Positions 11,485 to 21,830 of a DNA stretch of 64,000 bases are shown in pieces (the first letter of the stretch is position 1; every line of letters begins with the position of its first letter). Origin of the DNA: Fragum whitleyi (Eukaryota > Mollusca > Bivalvia > Cardiida > Cardiidae); assembly GCA_948146395.1 (NCBI GenBank), contig OX411555.1:57040187-57104186 (forward strand), given 5' to 3'. The notes under the pieces are model-generated. The model worked only from the letters and a program-made list of their open reading frames with translations. It made no database searches and had not been told where the DNA came from. Position numbers and translations under genes: made by a program.

Positions 11485-11540
11485 AAATCAGGCCTGTGGA
11501 GCAAATCAGGCCCTCAATCGCCTCTAGTTCTCATTGGTTC
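11485..11540 (+). mobile_element. Helentron-like element, 3' end fragment
   Basis: CCTGTGGAGCAAATCAGGCC then TCAATCGCCTCTAGTT matches the 3' end of the element at 55802-56670 (GTGGAGCAACTCAAGCC, GGCTTTCTAGTT). The AGGC/GCCT stem replaces AAGCC/GGCTT, so base pairing is kept although the bases differ. Confidence 0.65.
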
Positions 11541-11864
11541 GATCTTTTTTAGGACATATCTCCTTTCACCTGACCTATTTTTGGGTTACGAAGAGCGAGA
11601 AGAAATTGTAGAACGCCTATATTGGATAACGAAAAGATTTATCAAAATAACTGAGCTTAGATCACGACAGCGCGTCAAAAAGCTCTAATTTTCGACGGGG
11701 GTCGAAGAGAAAATAGCCACGATTGAATGTAGCAATGATTAGCCTAATTTGTGCGATTTGTTCAACTGGAATATTGCTCCGGGATCTAATAAATGGGCGA
11801 TTTGGGTTGATTCAGACTAATCTTGTATCATTTTGACGGCGTCATCAATAAAGATAGCTGCAGG

Positions 11865-12297
11865 TACGGTTAACAACATCGTGAAATTGACAAGGTGAAT
11901 GATTTTGGAATGACTTAGAAATGAAATTGAATGAGTGCGATGAAGGAGTTTTGAGTGAAATTAGAGGGAGGTAATCTATATCGATAATTTTGTTCAGAAT
12001 GAACAAAATTATCAATATTCATTACCATCCTTTAGAAAAAAATATGCATACAAGTTCTATACATACCTTCCAATTTCTTTATGAACCAGACAGATGCTTA
12101 AATTTTAATAATGACAGTGAAATTTCTTGCTATTTCTTGTTATTTTAAACGCTGGTTTATCTTTTTCAGTCATTTGGGAGCGTTTTTGAACGTATTGAGT
12201 GAGTGTTTGGAATGAATGAATGAACGGAGCGCTGATCGAGTGATTTAGAATGTTTTTGACTGAGTTGATTGTCAATTTCACGATGATGTTAACTGTA
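11865..12297 (-). mobile_element. Tc1/mariner-like MITE, family A, both ends
   Basis: TIRs are TACGGTTAACAACATCGTGA at the left and CACGATGATGTTAACTGTA at the right. The centre contains a GGGAGGTAATC segment and a palindrome AATTTTGTTC-AGAAT-GAACAAAATT at about 11987-12011. TA at both outer ends fits a TA target duplication. Confidence 0.85.
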
Positions 12298-12316
12298 TAT
12301 CGGACAAGTCTGGTGT

Positions 12317-12480
12317 ACAATTAATCACATCGTGAAATTGGCACTCATCTCGACCAAAACCATACACTGTCACTCGCTCAGCGCTCCAATCATTCATTTC
12401 TAACATTCACTTCAATCACTCAAAAACGCTCCGAAATTACTAAAAAGACGATTCGAAGTCGTTAAAAAGGGATCGAAATT
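12317..12480 (+). mobile_element. Tc1/mariner-like MITE, family A, half copy
   Basis: TACAATTAATCACATCGTGA start, then CTCGCTCAGCGCTCC and CACTCAAAAACGCTCC, as in other copies. It lies 20 bp from the end of the previous copy. Confidence 0.75.
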
Positions 12481-12945
12481 CAATCAAATTATAAAGTGAA
12501 AATAAGAATGTGCAGGCTGATCCTAGCCTAAACTGTCTACTAAAGCTTCATGAATAGGATAAGGGTTAATATTTAAAGTTGCCTGTCTTCTATCTGGTCA
12601 ATGAATGCTAATATGTTACAAGTGAATTTGTCCACCGTCTCTTACAGGGGTTAGGAAGCCGGTGATGCGTTAACATTGGACATCACAAAAATCCGTCGAA
12701 TGCTATCAAGAATTTATACCTCTGGATATTCTTACTAACATTTTTAAACATTTCAGATTTGTTTCTTCATGCTTTAACACTTGTGAATTAAAGAGAGCCA
12801 AGGTGGCCTATCAACTTGTTCATTTTATTGATTGATAATTTCAAATTAGGTTGGAAAAGCATTGGATCCCATTATTATAGCGGGAATAGGCCGATAAAAG
12901 GTTGCTAGAGACGTTATTTATTTTGGATTACACACAATGCACACT

Positions 12946-12947
<2 letters not shown>
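12481..12947. other. No gene seen
   Basis: Nothing recognisable apart from AT-rich unique sequence. Confidence 0.5.

Positions 12948-12982
<35 letters not shown>
12948..12982. repeat. (AAT)n microsatellite
   Basis: About eleven AAT units in a row. Confidence 0.95.
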
Positions 12983-12984
<2 letters not shown>

Positions 12985-13334
12985 TCTTTATTAAGAGAAG
13001 GTAGCATATTAAGCTTACATCATACATTAATCAAACAGATAAATGGATGAAAACTTATTTTCAATGAGGCCCTCTATAAAACAAAATCAAGCGAAGCAAA
13101 TGATGTGGATTGACAAATGTCTTTGATCGTATGAAACAAAAAAATAAATCACACTATTAATATGCGAAGCGAATTCAAACATCAGTTGTAATTATTTTTT
13201 TGGTTTCATTCCTTCACGCAACAACAAATGCTCCCTTCATATCTTATAATTCAAAATCATGAAGTAAAAGCGTAAATGTTTATACATAATAAGAGATTTG
13301 TATGGGACTACTTTCCATGGAAGCTTGCAAAACA

Positions 13335-13578
13335 GGGGCCCGTTTTACTAAACTTCTTACGACAAAATTGATCGTAAGTCAAAATCACAAATCGTACATG
13401 GTGTTTATATTCATTGTTAGATTCTGTCTTGCAATATCTCATCGGAATCGTCTGAAGGAGACGATTCCAACGATAAAAAGCATGGCAGAATTCCATGTTT
13501 AATTACGACTGTAGAAGCAACTTTAATTTTTGACTTACGCTAAAAATGATCGTAAGATGTTTAGTAAAACAGGCCCCA
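13335..13578. mobile_element. MITE, family C (GGGCCCGTTTTACTAAAC ends)
   Basis: It opens GGGGCCCGTTTTACTAAACT and closes with the inverted AGTAAAACAGGCCCC. Inside, CTTACGA and TCGTAAG motifs and a central ATCGTCT-GAAGG-AGACGAT hairpin repeat the inverted symmetry. The second copy is 20057-20286. The transposon superfamily is not clear. Confidence 0.8.
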
Positions 13579-13904
13579 GTTGCGTACTCTTTTTTTTCAT
13601 TGATCAATAAAACCAATTTTTCAGCCTATCAGAATGCACAAATCTTGATAGACACAACTAAAATTCAAAAAAACCTAACCGACATGCCACTGCAGTCACC
13701 CAAGACCCATCTGTCTCCAAGGGCAATGACGCAAGTTAATTGACTGCATGTATAACCTTGCCCATTATCGATAATGGATTATTTTAATCGGCGGCGATTC
13801 GAAAGTTATATTAATCTATTTGAAATCTTGTAATGCCACTCCGTACAATTTTGAATTTGTTTATTCAAAGTAGTTCCTTCTCGCTGCCTTGCCTCGCTGG
13901 TATG
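13579..13904. other. No gene seen
   Basis: Short open frames only; no repeat copy in the window. Confidence 0.5.
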
Positions 13905-14229
13905 CATATATGTATAATACATACTTGGTGTATTATATGAAAAAAAATATCTAACGAGGTTGGGAGAATTGATAATTGTCAAGGCTCTGCCGAGACAATT
14001 ATCAATTATCACAACCGAGTTAGATATTTTTTCATTTAATACACTAAGTATGTATTATATTTATCTTATAACATCTTTTTGAATTGTTTTCGTCAGTGTT
14101 TCTTACTGAAATGCATGTTTCTAAAAAATAAATGCATGATATTATTGTTCTAAAAATAGCTAGGTGATATCATAAAAAATATCATACGGGATGTTATCAC
14201 ACGGATGTTTGTATAGTTATAAGATAAAT
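13905..14229 (+). mobile_element. Two-part foldback element, family P2
   Basis: A long palindrome (about 13910-14058) has arms running TACTTGGTGTATTATATGAA to TTTAATACACTAAGTA and a tip CTCTGCCGAGAC. It is followed directly by a 171-bp segment bounded by perfect 14-bp inverted repeats, ATTTATCTTATAAC (14059-14072) and GTTATAAGATAAAT (14216-14229). Further copies: 43331, 45523, 53205 and 53760. Confidence 0.85.
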
Positions 14230-14993
14230 AATATAATCGTTATAACAAATATTTTCACAGTTATAAAAGTTATGTATGATATTTGAATATAATTCTAAAA
14301 TTTGCCTTATCTCCCTTCACTGAATTCACCCTCTTATGTTATGCCTCTATACCCCCGATAAGTATTTAAACAGAAACTATAATTCCAATATGCAGCGATT
14401 TGAAAACAAAAAGGCATGATATGACTGAAAAATGTATAAAATAAAGATAATAGATAAACAAACGGCATTAACCCTTGTCCTGCTGAGCCCGGAATATTCC
14501 TGCCTTGACAGGAGCTATAGACTAAAACCAGCCTGCACATAATGTGCAGTCTGAAATTTGTCATAGCACCTGTTTTTACCTTTTTTTAAACGAGATAAGC
14601 TCAAAAAATACTTTTCACAATGAATTCCCTTTCACATTTAGTGCATTTGGCTCTTTGTGCACTTAGATTTTATTGCATATTTGTAAAGATATTTTATTCA
14701 GCATGACAAGGTTTAATCACTATTTAAACAGTTCCTGCAAGCATATTAAAGTCTCTGAACTCTGGTAGACAGACCTATTCTTCTGAAATTATAGTCTACG
14801 TGTACTCTTTGTTGATCCCCTGTCTTTTTCGAACGGGTATTTTAGAGCGTTCGGACAGGTATTTTAACGCTCTCAATGAAATCAAATCATAGGAAACAAT
14901 TCCAGAAGATAGCTTACACATATATGATACCAATGGTTAATCAGGAATAAATCACTGTGCCTTTTTAAACGATTTGTAAATCGGTTTTACATA
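14230..14993. other. No gene seen
   Basis: TTAACCCTTGTCCTGCTGA at 14468 looks like a left terminus of a TTAA-type MITE, but no matching right end is present before 15000. Confidence 0.45.
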
Positions 14994-15414
14994 TAGAGGA
15001 TAATCGTTTGTTTCACTGTAAGATCGATTTATATTTCATTGAGTGAACAACAAAAGCTATATTTTCACGAGTGGCAGAGCCACGACCGAAAATATAGCTA
15101 TTGTTTTTTACGAAATGAAATATTAATCGATCTTACTCGAAAAACAAACGATTATTCTATTTCTTTAATGCAAAAATGAGACAAAATGTGAAATTTCTAA
15201 GACATATTTTCGTAAAGCGCGTCATTTTGCGCGAGATTGCTATGCAACGTTCATTGTGACGTCACTTATTTCGCCCCGCATAGATGACGTCAGATAGGAT
15301 GAAATGCAAAAAAGCAGGGTATAAGTTTTTGATAATTTCACTGCTTTTGCGGTGAGTTTATCAAATGATAATCTACCGTTATTTCTCGATAAACCACCGA
15401 AAAGCATTAAAGAA
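14994..15414 (+). mobile_element. Two-part foldback element, family P1, copy 1
   Basis: The left half is a palindrome (AGAGGATAATCGTTTGTTT to AAACAAACGATTATTCT) with the tip GTGGC-AGA-GCCAC. The right half is a 254-bp segment bounded by TTCTTTAATGC (15161-15171) and GCATTAAAGAA (15404-15414). Copy 2 at 29527-29946 has the same layout and an inner segment of exactly 254 bp. No protein is encoded. Confidence 0.9.
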
Positions 15415-15502
15415 AGCTCTCTTATTCACAATCTTGCCGTCGTTGATCCTGTACCCAAAGGTCATTTACAAAGACGAATACGAATACGGAAACTCTTTTT
15501 AG

Positions 15503-16136
15503 GGGAAGTCCATAACCATTCATGTCTTGCAATGGTGTTATTACAAGACCTGGGTTCTCCCCAGAAATCAGAAATGGGACTCACTTATTCATTTAAAATC
15601 TTTGGTAAAATCGCAATTGTTTGAAAATTGCAAAGCTGTATTTTCCCTGAACCTGATTTGGAATGCTCGACGTAAGGTCGTCTTAAAGGCTCTATGTTTA
15701 CGGTTTCTGGATTGTTCCAAAGAAAATTTTACTCACATAACATTTGGCAAGACATTTAGGGAAATAGAGGGTCAACGTCGAATACCTGTCCTATGTGAGA
15801 TAGCAGCTGGAGGCTAGGAAAGGATGTAATGGTAGTACTGGCGTGAGAAATACCAGGAATCCATTGTTAGGTGCTCCAGCCGCCGCGATATAACTGAAAT
15901 AATGTTGAAAGCGGCGTAAAACCCCATTCAATCAATCAATCAATCGAATACCTGTAGAAAACAAGTTTAAGAGATGGGACTGTCTACCAAAGTCAACAGA
16001 CTTTCAATCATTTTACAACAACCTGAACATGCAAAAGACTGCAAAAATGCGTTCTTGGCCAAACAAACCACGTTGCTTCGGCTGTAGCAGGCAAGACTTG
16101 ATCGGTCAGTTCAAGTCCAAATTTGAAAGCATCTAA
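15503..16136 (+). pseudogene. Unidentified ORF of about 155 codons split by a SINE
   Basis: A frame opens after TAG at 15500-15502 and runs without stops to 15789. If the SINE and one copy of its target duplication (15790-15955) are disregarded, it continues in the same frame from 15956 to TAA at 16134-16136. Segments include WNARRKVVLKALCLRFLDC before the break and MRSWPNKPRCFGCSRQD after it. No domain is recognised; a CxxC occurs near the end. Upstream, another frame is open from about 15352 to 15624, so an earlier frameshift is possible. The left flank abuts the P1 foldback element. It could be a mobile-element relic or a host exon; the evidence for past coding is only the length of the open frame. 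Confidence 0.4.
15790..15943 (+). mobile_element. 5'-truncated SINE with 12-bp target duplication
   Basis: It carries the SINE body from CCTATGTGAGATAGCAGCTG through AGGTGCTCCAGCCGCCGCGA to GCGGCGTAAAA and an (ATCA)n tail. TCGAATACCTGT lies on both sides (15778-15789 and 15944-15955). The tRNA-like head is missing, as in truncated reverse transcription. Confidence 0.9.
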
Positions 16137-16389
16137 AGTCTTGTAAAAAGTATCAGAATTCCATGATTTTCCAAAAAGCTTAATTTATTATCTCGTATAA
16201 TTGCCCCTACCAAGATAAAAGCCTTGTTCGATGGCTTGTCAACCCATAGTTGTTTTAGCATAAAATGATGGTCAAATCAACATATTTTCGGAACCAAAAA
16301 TTAAATTCTGTTATTTCAATTCGGAGTTAAAAAATTACACATAATTATATAAGTAGTCCTTATCAAATTTTGAAAAGTATATTGTATAC
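16137..16389. other. No gene seen
   Basis: AT-rich unique sequence. Confidence 0.5.
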
Positions 16390-17356
16390 TTTTTAGCTCA
16401 CCTAATCACATCGTGCTCAAGGTGAGCTTTTGTGATCATTGGATGTCCGTCGTCCGTCGGCAGACGTCAGCAATTAAAGTGTTTACACTCTAGACGCCAC
16501 AAATATGGTCCAATCATCATGAAACTTTGTCAGAATATTATCCAGGTCACAAGGATTAAACCTATTGAAAATGGGAAGGATCTAGGAAAAGGGGTCTTAA
16601 TGATAATTTTCTTGTTAGAACTCTAGTGGCCACAAATATGGTCCAATCATCATGAAACTTGGTCAGAATGATTTCCAGGTCACAAGGACTAAGCCTATTG
16701 AAAATGGGAAGGATCCGTGCCATATCAAGGGAAAATGGGCCTGAAAGACAATTTTCTTGTTTACACTCTAGAGGCCACAAATATGATCCAATCATCATGA
16801 AATTTGGTCAGAATGTTCTCCAGGTCACAAGAATTATTCCTATTGAAAATGGGAAGGATCCATGCCATATCACGGGAAAAGGGGCCTAAAAGACAATTTT
16901 CTTGTTTACACTCTAGAGGCCACAAATTTGGTCCAATGATTCATGAAACTTGGCCAGATTGTTCTCCAGGTCACAAGGATTAAGCCTATTGAAAATGGGA
17001 AGGATCCATGTCATATCACGGGAAAAGGGGCCTAAAAGACAATATTCTTGTTAACACTCTAGAGGCCACAAATTTGCTCCAATCATTCATGAAACTTTTG
17101 TCAGATTGTTCTCCAGGTCACAAGGATAAAGCCTATTGAAAATGGGAAGGATCTATGCCATTTCACAGGAAATGGGTCTTAATGTTAATTTTCTTGTTAA
17201 AACTCTAGGGACCACAATTTTGGCCGAAACTTCATGAAGGTAGGGTTTTATGTGGAAATTATCTCCTTTATGACATCTGCCATTTTAATTGTTGTGATGT
17301 CCCAGGGGTCAAGGACATTCAGGTGAGCGATCTAGGACCATCACGGTCCATTTGTT
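16390..17356 (+). mobile_element. Helentron-like non-autonomous element, copy 2
   Basis: It starts TTTTTAGCTCACCT; the local hairpin pairs CTCACCT (16397) with AGGTGAG (16420). A short GTCCGTCGTCCGTCGG tract follows, then about five tandem units of roughly 140 bp with CTCTAGAGGCCACAAATATG, CATGAAACTTGGTCAGA and CCTATTGAAAATGGGAAGGA. AGGTGAGC returns at 17321 as a subterminal inverted repeat, and GGACC-ATCAC... pairs with GGTCC (17335-17349) before TTTGTT. The architecture equals copy 1 but with different stem sequences. Confidence 0.75.
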
Positions 17357-17739
17357 TTTCATAAAGGTCAAACTATGATCGAATAAACTAAAGTATACAA
17401 ATCAAGAAAATAAATACATTTTAGTTATTTGTGGGGGCTAAAAATTTATATGCTATCGAATTACGTTTTAAGCACTTATGGGGTTATCAAAATAATTTGT
17501 CATGCAATTCTAAAGCGGAAAATGGAACATAAAAAAGAAGACGGCTGATTTATTCGAAATTAAGGCAGGATATAACCTGGATTCGTGAAACAAATAAGTC
17601 ACTCCTACACAAACATTACATTAGGTACTCTGGAAATGATCACACGGGCTACTGTCCTTGTGTACAATTTTCTCCTCTATGGTGAAACTTGATTGGAATA
17701 GTTAGTAACATCGTCAAATTGACATTAAACTCAATGCAA
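17357..17739. other. No gene; small MITE family A remnant
   Basis: TTAGTAACATCGTCAAATTG at 17701 is a fragment of the family A terminus. Otherwise unrecognised. Confidence 0.5.
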
Positions 17740-18890
17740 TTTATAACAAACTAAAAGACTCTTATGTACATTATTGGAAAAAATGTATGTTTGTTGATAG
17801 CAATAACAAACATAGAACCTTCAGAACTCTTAAGATAAATTATTAGAAAGAAATGTATTTGTGCATAAATGATTTGCCCAGAGAACAAATTACATCATTT
17901 GCCAAATTTCGTGTAAGTGCACATAATCTTCAAATTGAAAAGGGTAGGCACCAAAAGAACCCTTTCATAGACAGAATTTGTCCTCTTTGTAAATCAAAAA
18001 TTGAAACTGAAGCCCACTTCTTATTACAATGCCAGTCTTTATCAGATAGCAGGAAAATATTCTTTGCTGAGGTAGAAGGCATCACATCTTCTTTTAAAAT
18101 CATGAGTGATGATGAAAAATTTTAGATACATTTTACAAATAAATGAATATGGTGTGTTGCAAACTTGTATATCTTATGTTCATAAAAACACCTTTTATTT
18201 CAGTGTATTGATTCGGAGACCTGAGTATGTACCCTGTATATCCATCTTCTTGGTAAAGAAAACTTATTTTTTACTTAACTTTGTTGACCCTTATTATGAA
18301 AATAGAGCAGATCTTCTTAGACGCAAATTGTTCATTTTGTCATTGTTTTCTGCTAAAAAAAAGAAGGGGAAAAAAGGAAAAAAAAATAATTAGTAGATAA
18401 AAATGAACATAAAAATGTTATCTGCTGCTTCTTTAGGTCTCTATAAGTCTTAGATTTATTTATTCATTTTCTTTTAAGGTTTTCCATTTTATTTTTGTCC
18501 ATAAACTTATCATTGAATGCAAACATATTATAAGATATGCATGTTTTTAGGGGCATCGTTACCTTTATAATTGGTCATAGATACCTTTAAATAAATTATA
18601 TATTTATAAATAAAAGATTAAGAGTGTTATGAGTGTGATTTTTAAGCATAGCAACAACTGCTTTCTTCAAGCTCTGGTTGCATTGAATTTGAATTACATT
18701 ATCATGATTTGACTCTGGCTCTTGATATGTATGCTGATATTTCATATCGGTTCTTTAATCTTAGATCATATACCCATCTGATATATACCTTTTGATAAGT
18801 TCTGTCTTGTATGTTTATTGTATGTATGTTCTTGGTGACAATCCTATAACTGGATTTTTTTAAACCAATAAAGGAATTCAAATTTGAATT
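17740..18890 (+). pseudogene. 3' end of a non-LTR retrotransposon (LINE), decayed
   Basis: The translation holds the segment that follows reverse transcriptase in many LINE ORF2 proteins: FAKFRVSAHNLQIEKGRH, then RICPLCK with a CxxC, then EAHFLLQC giving the H-x4-C half of a zinc-knuckle-like motif. Upstream in the same frame, KHRTFRTLKINY is interrupted by TAG at 17844-17846. After DDEKF the frame shifts by one base and goes on as RYILQINEYGVLQTCISYVH. An A/G-rich stretch (18353-18390) and an AT-rich untranslated tail with AATAAA at about 18869 follow. The reverse transcriptase and endonuclease are absent, so this is a 5'-truncated dead copy. The clade cannot be fixed from this fragment. Confidence 0.75.
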
Positions 18891-19124
18891 TATAAGTGGA
18901 TAGAAGTTAAGTTCCGCTCATATAAGTGGATAGAAGTTAAGTTCCGCTCATATAAGTGGATAGAGGTTAAGTTCCGCTTATATAAGTGGATAGAAGTTAA
19001 GTTCCGCTCATATAAGTGGATAGAAGTTAAGTTCCGCTCATATAAGTGGATAGAACTTAAGTTCCGCTCATATAAGTGGATAGAAGTTAAGTTCCGCTCA
19101 TATAAGTGAATAGAAGTTAAGTTT
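18891..19124. repeat. 30-bp minisatellite, nearly eight units
   Basis: The unit is TAGAAGTTAAGTTCCGCTCA plus TATAAGTGGA, with an exact 30-bp period from 18901 and few substitutions. The unit ending at 18990 carries CTTATATAAG, making the junction nearly palindromic. It starts where the LINE tail ends. There are no spacers, so it is not a CRISPR. Confidence 0.95.
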
Positions 19125-19238
19125 TGTTCTCATTGTCTGACGTATTTACTTGGATTTATTTCTGTTTTTTTTGACGGGACGTTCAACGTTACAGTACTGT
19201 TAGTTGTCATCTATTTAGTTTTTTTGTTATGAAATGAC

Positions 19239-19390
19239 TTAAGGTAGTGGAACCGTAATAGTTCCGCAACATTTCGGAACTCATGATCTTTCACAGTGTT
19301 TACCGAGGTTTACTAATGAAATTCATTAGGAAACCTTGCTTATCACTGCTTAAGTTCTTTACTGCCGAAACGTTGCGGCTCTATTACGAG
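19239..19390. mobile_element. Foldback MITE, family F, right end truncated
   Basis: TTAAGGTAGTGGAACCGTAA at the left, central palindrome CTAATGAAATTCATTAG, inverted half ending GAAACGTTGCGGCTCTATTA. The last part of the right arm (CAACTACCTTAA in other copies) is missing. Confidence 0.85.
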
Positions 19391-20056
19391 TATACAGGGC
19401 ATGAAGAGAAGTAGAGTATAATTATCAGATCGTTAAATGTTCTTCATGTAGGCCTTGACAAATGAGAAAGATGCGTGTTTGGATCCATTTATGTCAGGCG
19501 TGTAGATCCCCTTCCTTTTTATGCTACAATATAAAATGCCTAGTACAAATTATTGTTCTTATCAATTCTGAATAGGTTATATGTAGCACGGCTTAACGCA
19601 GAATGTGTGCTTATTACCCATATGTATGCCAAATCATTGAGCGAAAAAAATCAAGCCTACTTCCAATATATGCGTATTCTTCTACTTCGCCTCGATTCTT
19701 TGTTCTTTCTTCACTTTCTTCACTATGCCAGAATTGTTAAGAATGGAACTCACAAAAATGCCGATTTGTCATCCGAACATAAAATATGGTATTTAAAAAC
19801 AAGAATTTGTCGGGTTTGTCCTCTGTTTGTGATAAACAGTAGTTGTGTTTCGTGTTTTACAATCTAAATGTCTCGATTTTAGATCAGTTTTTGTCAAACA
19901 TTGAGAACAAGTTTAGGGATTGGTTTAGGGATTTAGAAGATGTGTTTAAATGAACAAAAATACTATTAATGAGGGAAATAAAAATCCGTTATTCGAAATC
20001 GTTTGAGATATGCTGCTCTGGATCTCGTCTAGAAAATAAGCCCCTACTAAAAACTT
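19391..20056. other. No gene seen
   Basis: One open frame (19553-19867) has no recognisable feature. No repeats noted. Confidence 0.45.
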
Positions 20057-20286
20057 GGGCCCGTTTTACTAAACTGCTAAGGAAAAAAATAATCGTAAAC
20101 CAAACTCACAAATGGTACCTGGTGTTTTCATTTAATGTTTGATTCTGCCTTGCAATATCTCATTGGTATCGTCTTCTAAAGACAACTCCAATGAGATGAT
20201 GCATGGAAGAAATTCATATTTAGTTACTACTATATTTAATTTTTGACTTACGCTAAAAAGATCGTCAGATGTTTAGTAAAGCGGGC
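20057..20286. mobile_element. MITE, family C, second copy
   Basis: It opens GGGCCCGTTTTACTAAACTG and ends ATGTTTAGTAAAGCGGGC. It is internally collinear with 13335-13578 (TTGCAATATCTCAT, TTTTTGACTTACGCTAAAAA). Confidence 0.8.
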
Positions 20287-20523
20287 AATTCTATACTAGG
20301 TTAAGATTAGCCTGTCTCAACATGTTTTAACATGTCATTAAAGCCCAAAACCGAATCTCCTAACGAATTTTCTATATCTCAGACAATATTTCATGACAGA
20401 TCCTAGGCCTACTCCATTCTGATATACTCTATTTCTACTTTCAGGTAAGAAACCAAGTTGTAAAGTTGTTATAGTACTGTAAGTTGTCATCTATTAAGTT
20501 TTTTTTTTTTGTTTTGAAATGAC

Positions 20524-20689
20524 TTAAGTTAGTAGAACCGTAATAGTTCCGCAAAATTTCGGAGCTCATGATCTTTCGCAGTATTTACCGAGGTTTCCCT
20601 AATGAAATTCATTAGGAAACCTCAGTAAACTTTGTTTAAGCTCATTACTGCCGAAACGTTGCGGATCTATTACGGGTCAACTACCTTAA
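20524..20689. mobile_element. Foldback MITE, family F, complete
   Basis: TTAAGTTAGTAGAACCGTAA to GGGTCAACTACCTTAA, with centre CTAATGAAATTCATTAG. The TTAA at both ends fits a TTAA target duplication. About 45 bp upstream also match the region before the 19239 copy. Confidence 0.85.
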
Positions 20690-20974
20690 AGGTGAAACGA
20701 AAATTCTACCAATTTGAAAAGAAACTATTCAACCACAACTTTTTACAAATGCAACTTTATTTGCACGGTACAATTACAATAATTTATTAACTACGTTCTT
20801 GGGCTATGATATTGCACTGAAATTACGATTGTGGCATTTGTAGCCGAGGCTGTGTTGGTAAAGATGTCGATTTGTTGTTGATTTTTTTCCTTCCAAATAC
20901 TGGAATGTTTTGTAAAGGCATTTGCGGTGTTGATGTCGGAAAAACCAAACTTAAATCTTGGCCATTTAAATGCT

Positions 20975-21016
20975 ATAATAATAATAATAATAATAAAAAT
21001 AATAATAATAATAATA
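20975..21016. repeat. (AAT)n microsatellite
   Basis: AAT units with one AAAAT interruption. Confidence 0.9.
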
Positions 21017-21493
21017 TCTTTATTTTATGAAGGTGTAACATTATTACTATGTTTACCTGTTTATTACTATTGAAAAATGTTTATTGGAACTTGGAATGTT
21101 AGTCAACTGTCACCCGAGAAACCGATACCATCATTTCTATAAGCTCTTTAGGACTTGCATTTTGCACAATCAAGAATCTGTATACTTTCAGTGTAGCATC
21201 ATATCGTACTCTTGTTTCGTAAATATATGTACGTTTGCCCGCATTTTCTGCCAACAATGTCAAAATAACGCTTCAAATGTCCAACTTTCTGAATACGCGA
21301 TGAAAAGCGAGTGGGTAATTCTGTTTCTTTTCGTCTTACTTAACACGCTGTCAAATCGCATTAGGTTGGTCATCAGTTTTCGCATTATTGCTGTAACGTC
21401 CAGTATAATGAAATTTGCTGGCTTTTCTTGTCCCGGACGATACAGACGGTGTCGCGAGAATTGTTAGAGACGCTTCTTTGTTCGTCGTTTGAT
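21017..21493. other. No gene seen
   Basis: A 127-codon frame (21084-21467) has no ATG at its opening and no recognisable domain; treated as chance. Confidence 0.4.
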
Positions 21494-21546
21494 GACCAAA
21501 GCCTCGTAACTACAACTTGAATAAGCTGTAGTTACGAGGCTTGGTC
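21494..21546. repeat. Palindrome, family H
   Basis: GACCAAAGCCTCGTAACTAC pairs with GTAGTTACGAGGCTTGGTC. Third and cleanest copy of this family. Confidence 0.85.
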
Positions 21547-21644
21547 GCCTAACCACGATATATAGAACAACGATACTTTAAAATCAAACAAGGTTGGCCT
21601 ATAGAAATTGAAATGTAGCAAATATTTGTGGTTCTGTTGTTTTC

Positions 21645-21830
21645 GGCGAAAACCTGAGATATTGTGATCACCACGGCGTCGTTCTCGTTGGTGTTGGTGT
21701 TGGCGTGGCAAACCTTGGTCATACCTCGTTCGTTATTGAAGATACCTTCTGGAAACTTGGAATGTGTGTACATCGTCACGAGAGCTATTCAAACTATCAA
21801 GGGGGATAGCTCTGAAAACACTTCTATGTA
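21645..21830 (+). repeat. Dispersed repeat, pair with 23535-23690
   Basis: Shared segments in order: GAGATATTGTGATCA / GAGGTATTGTGATCA, then the ACGAGAGCTATTCAAACTATCAA / ATGAGAGCTATTCAGTCTATCAA region (here split: GAGAGCTATTCA, CTATCAA). Diverged, class unknown. Confidence 0.6.

Noticed and set aside
14468..14575. A third piggyBac-like MITE beginning TTAACCCTTGTCCTG
   Set aside because: No inverted right end was found, and similarity to the 60570 element stops after the first bases.
18891..19124. Regular 30-bp repeats resembling a CRISPR array
   Set aside because: The units are contiguous with no unique spacers, and the context is a eukaryotic genome.
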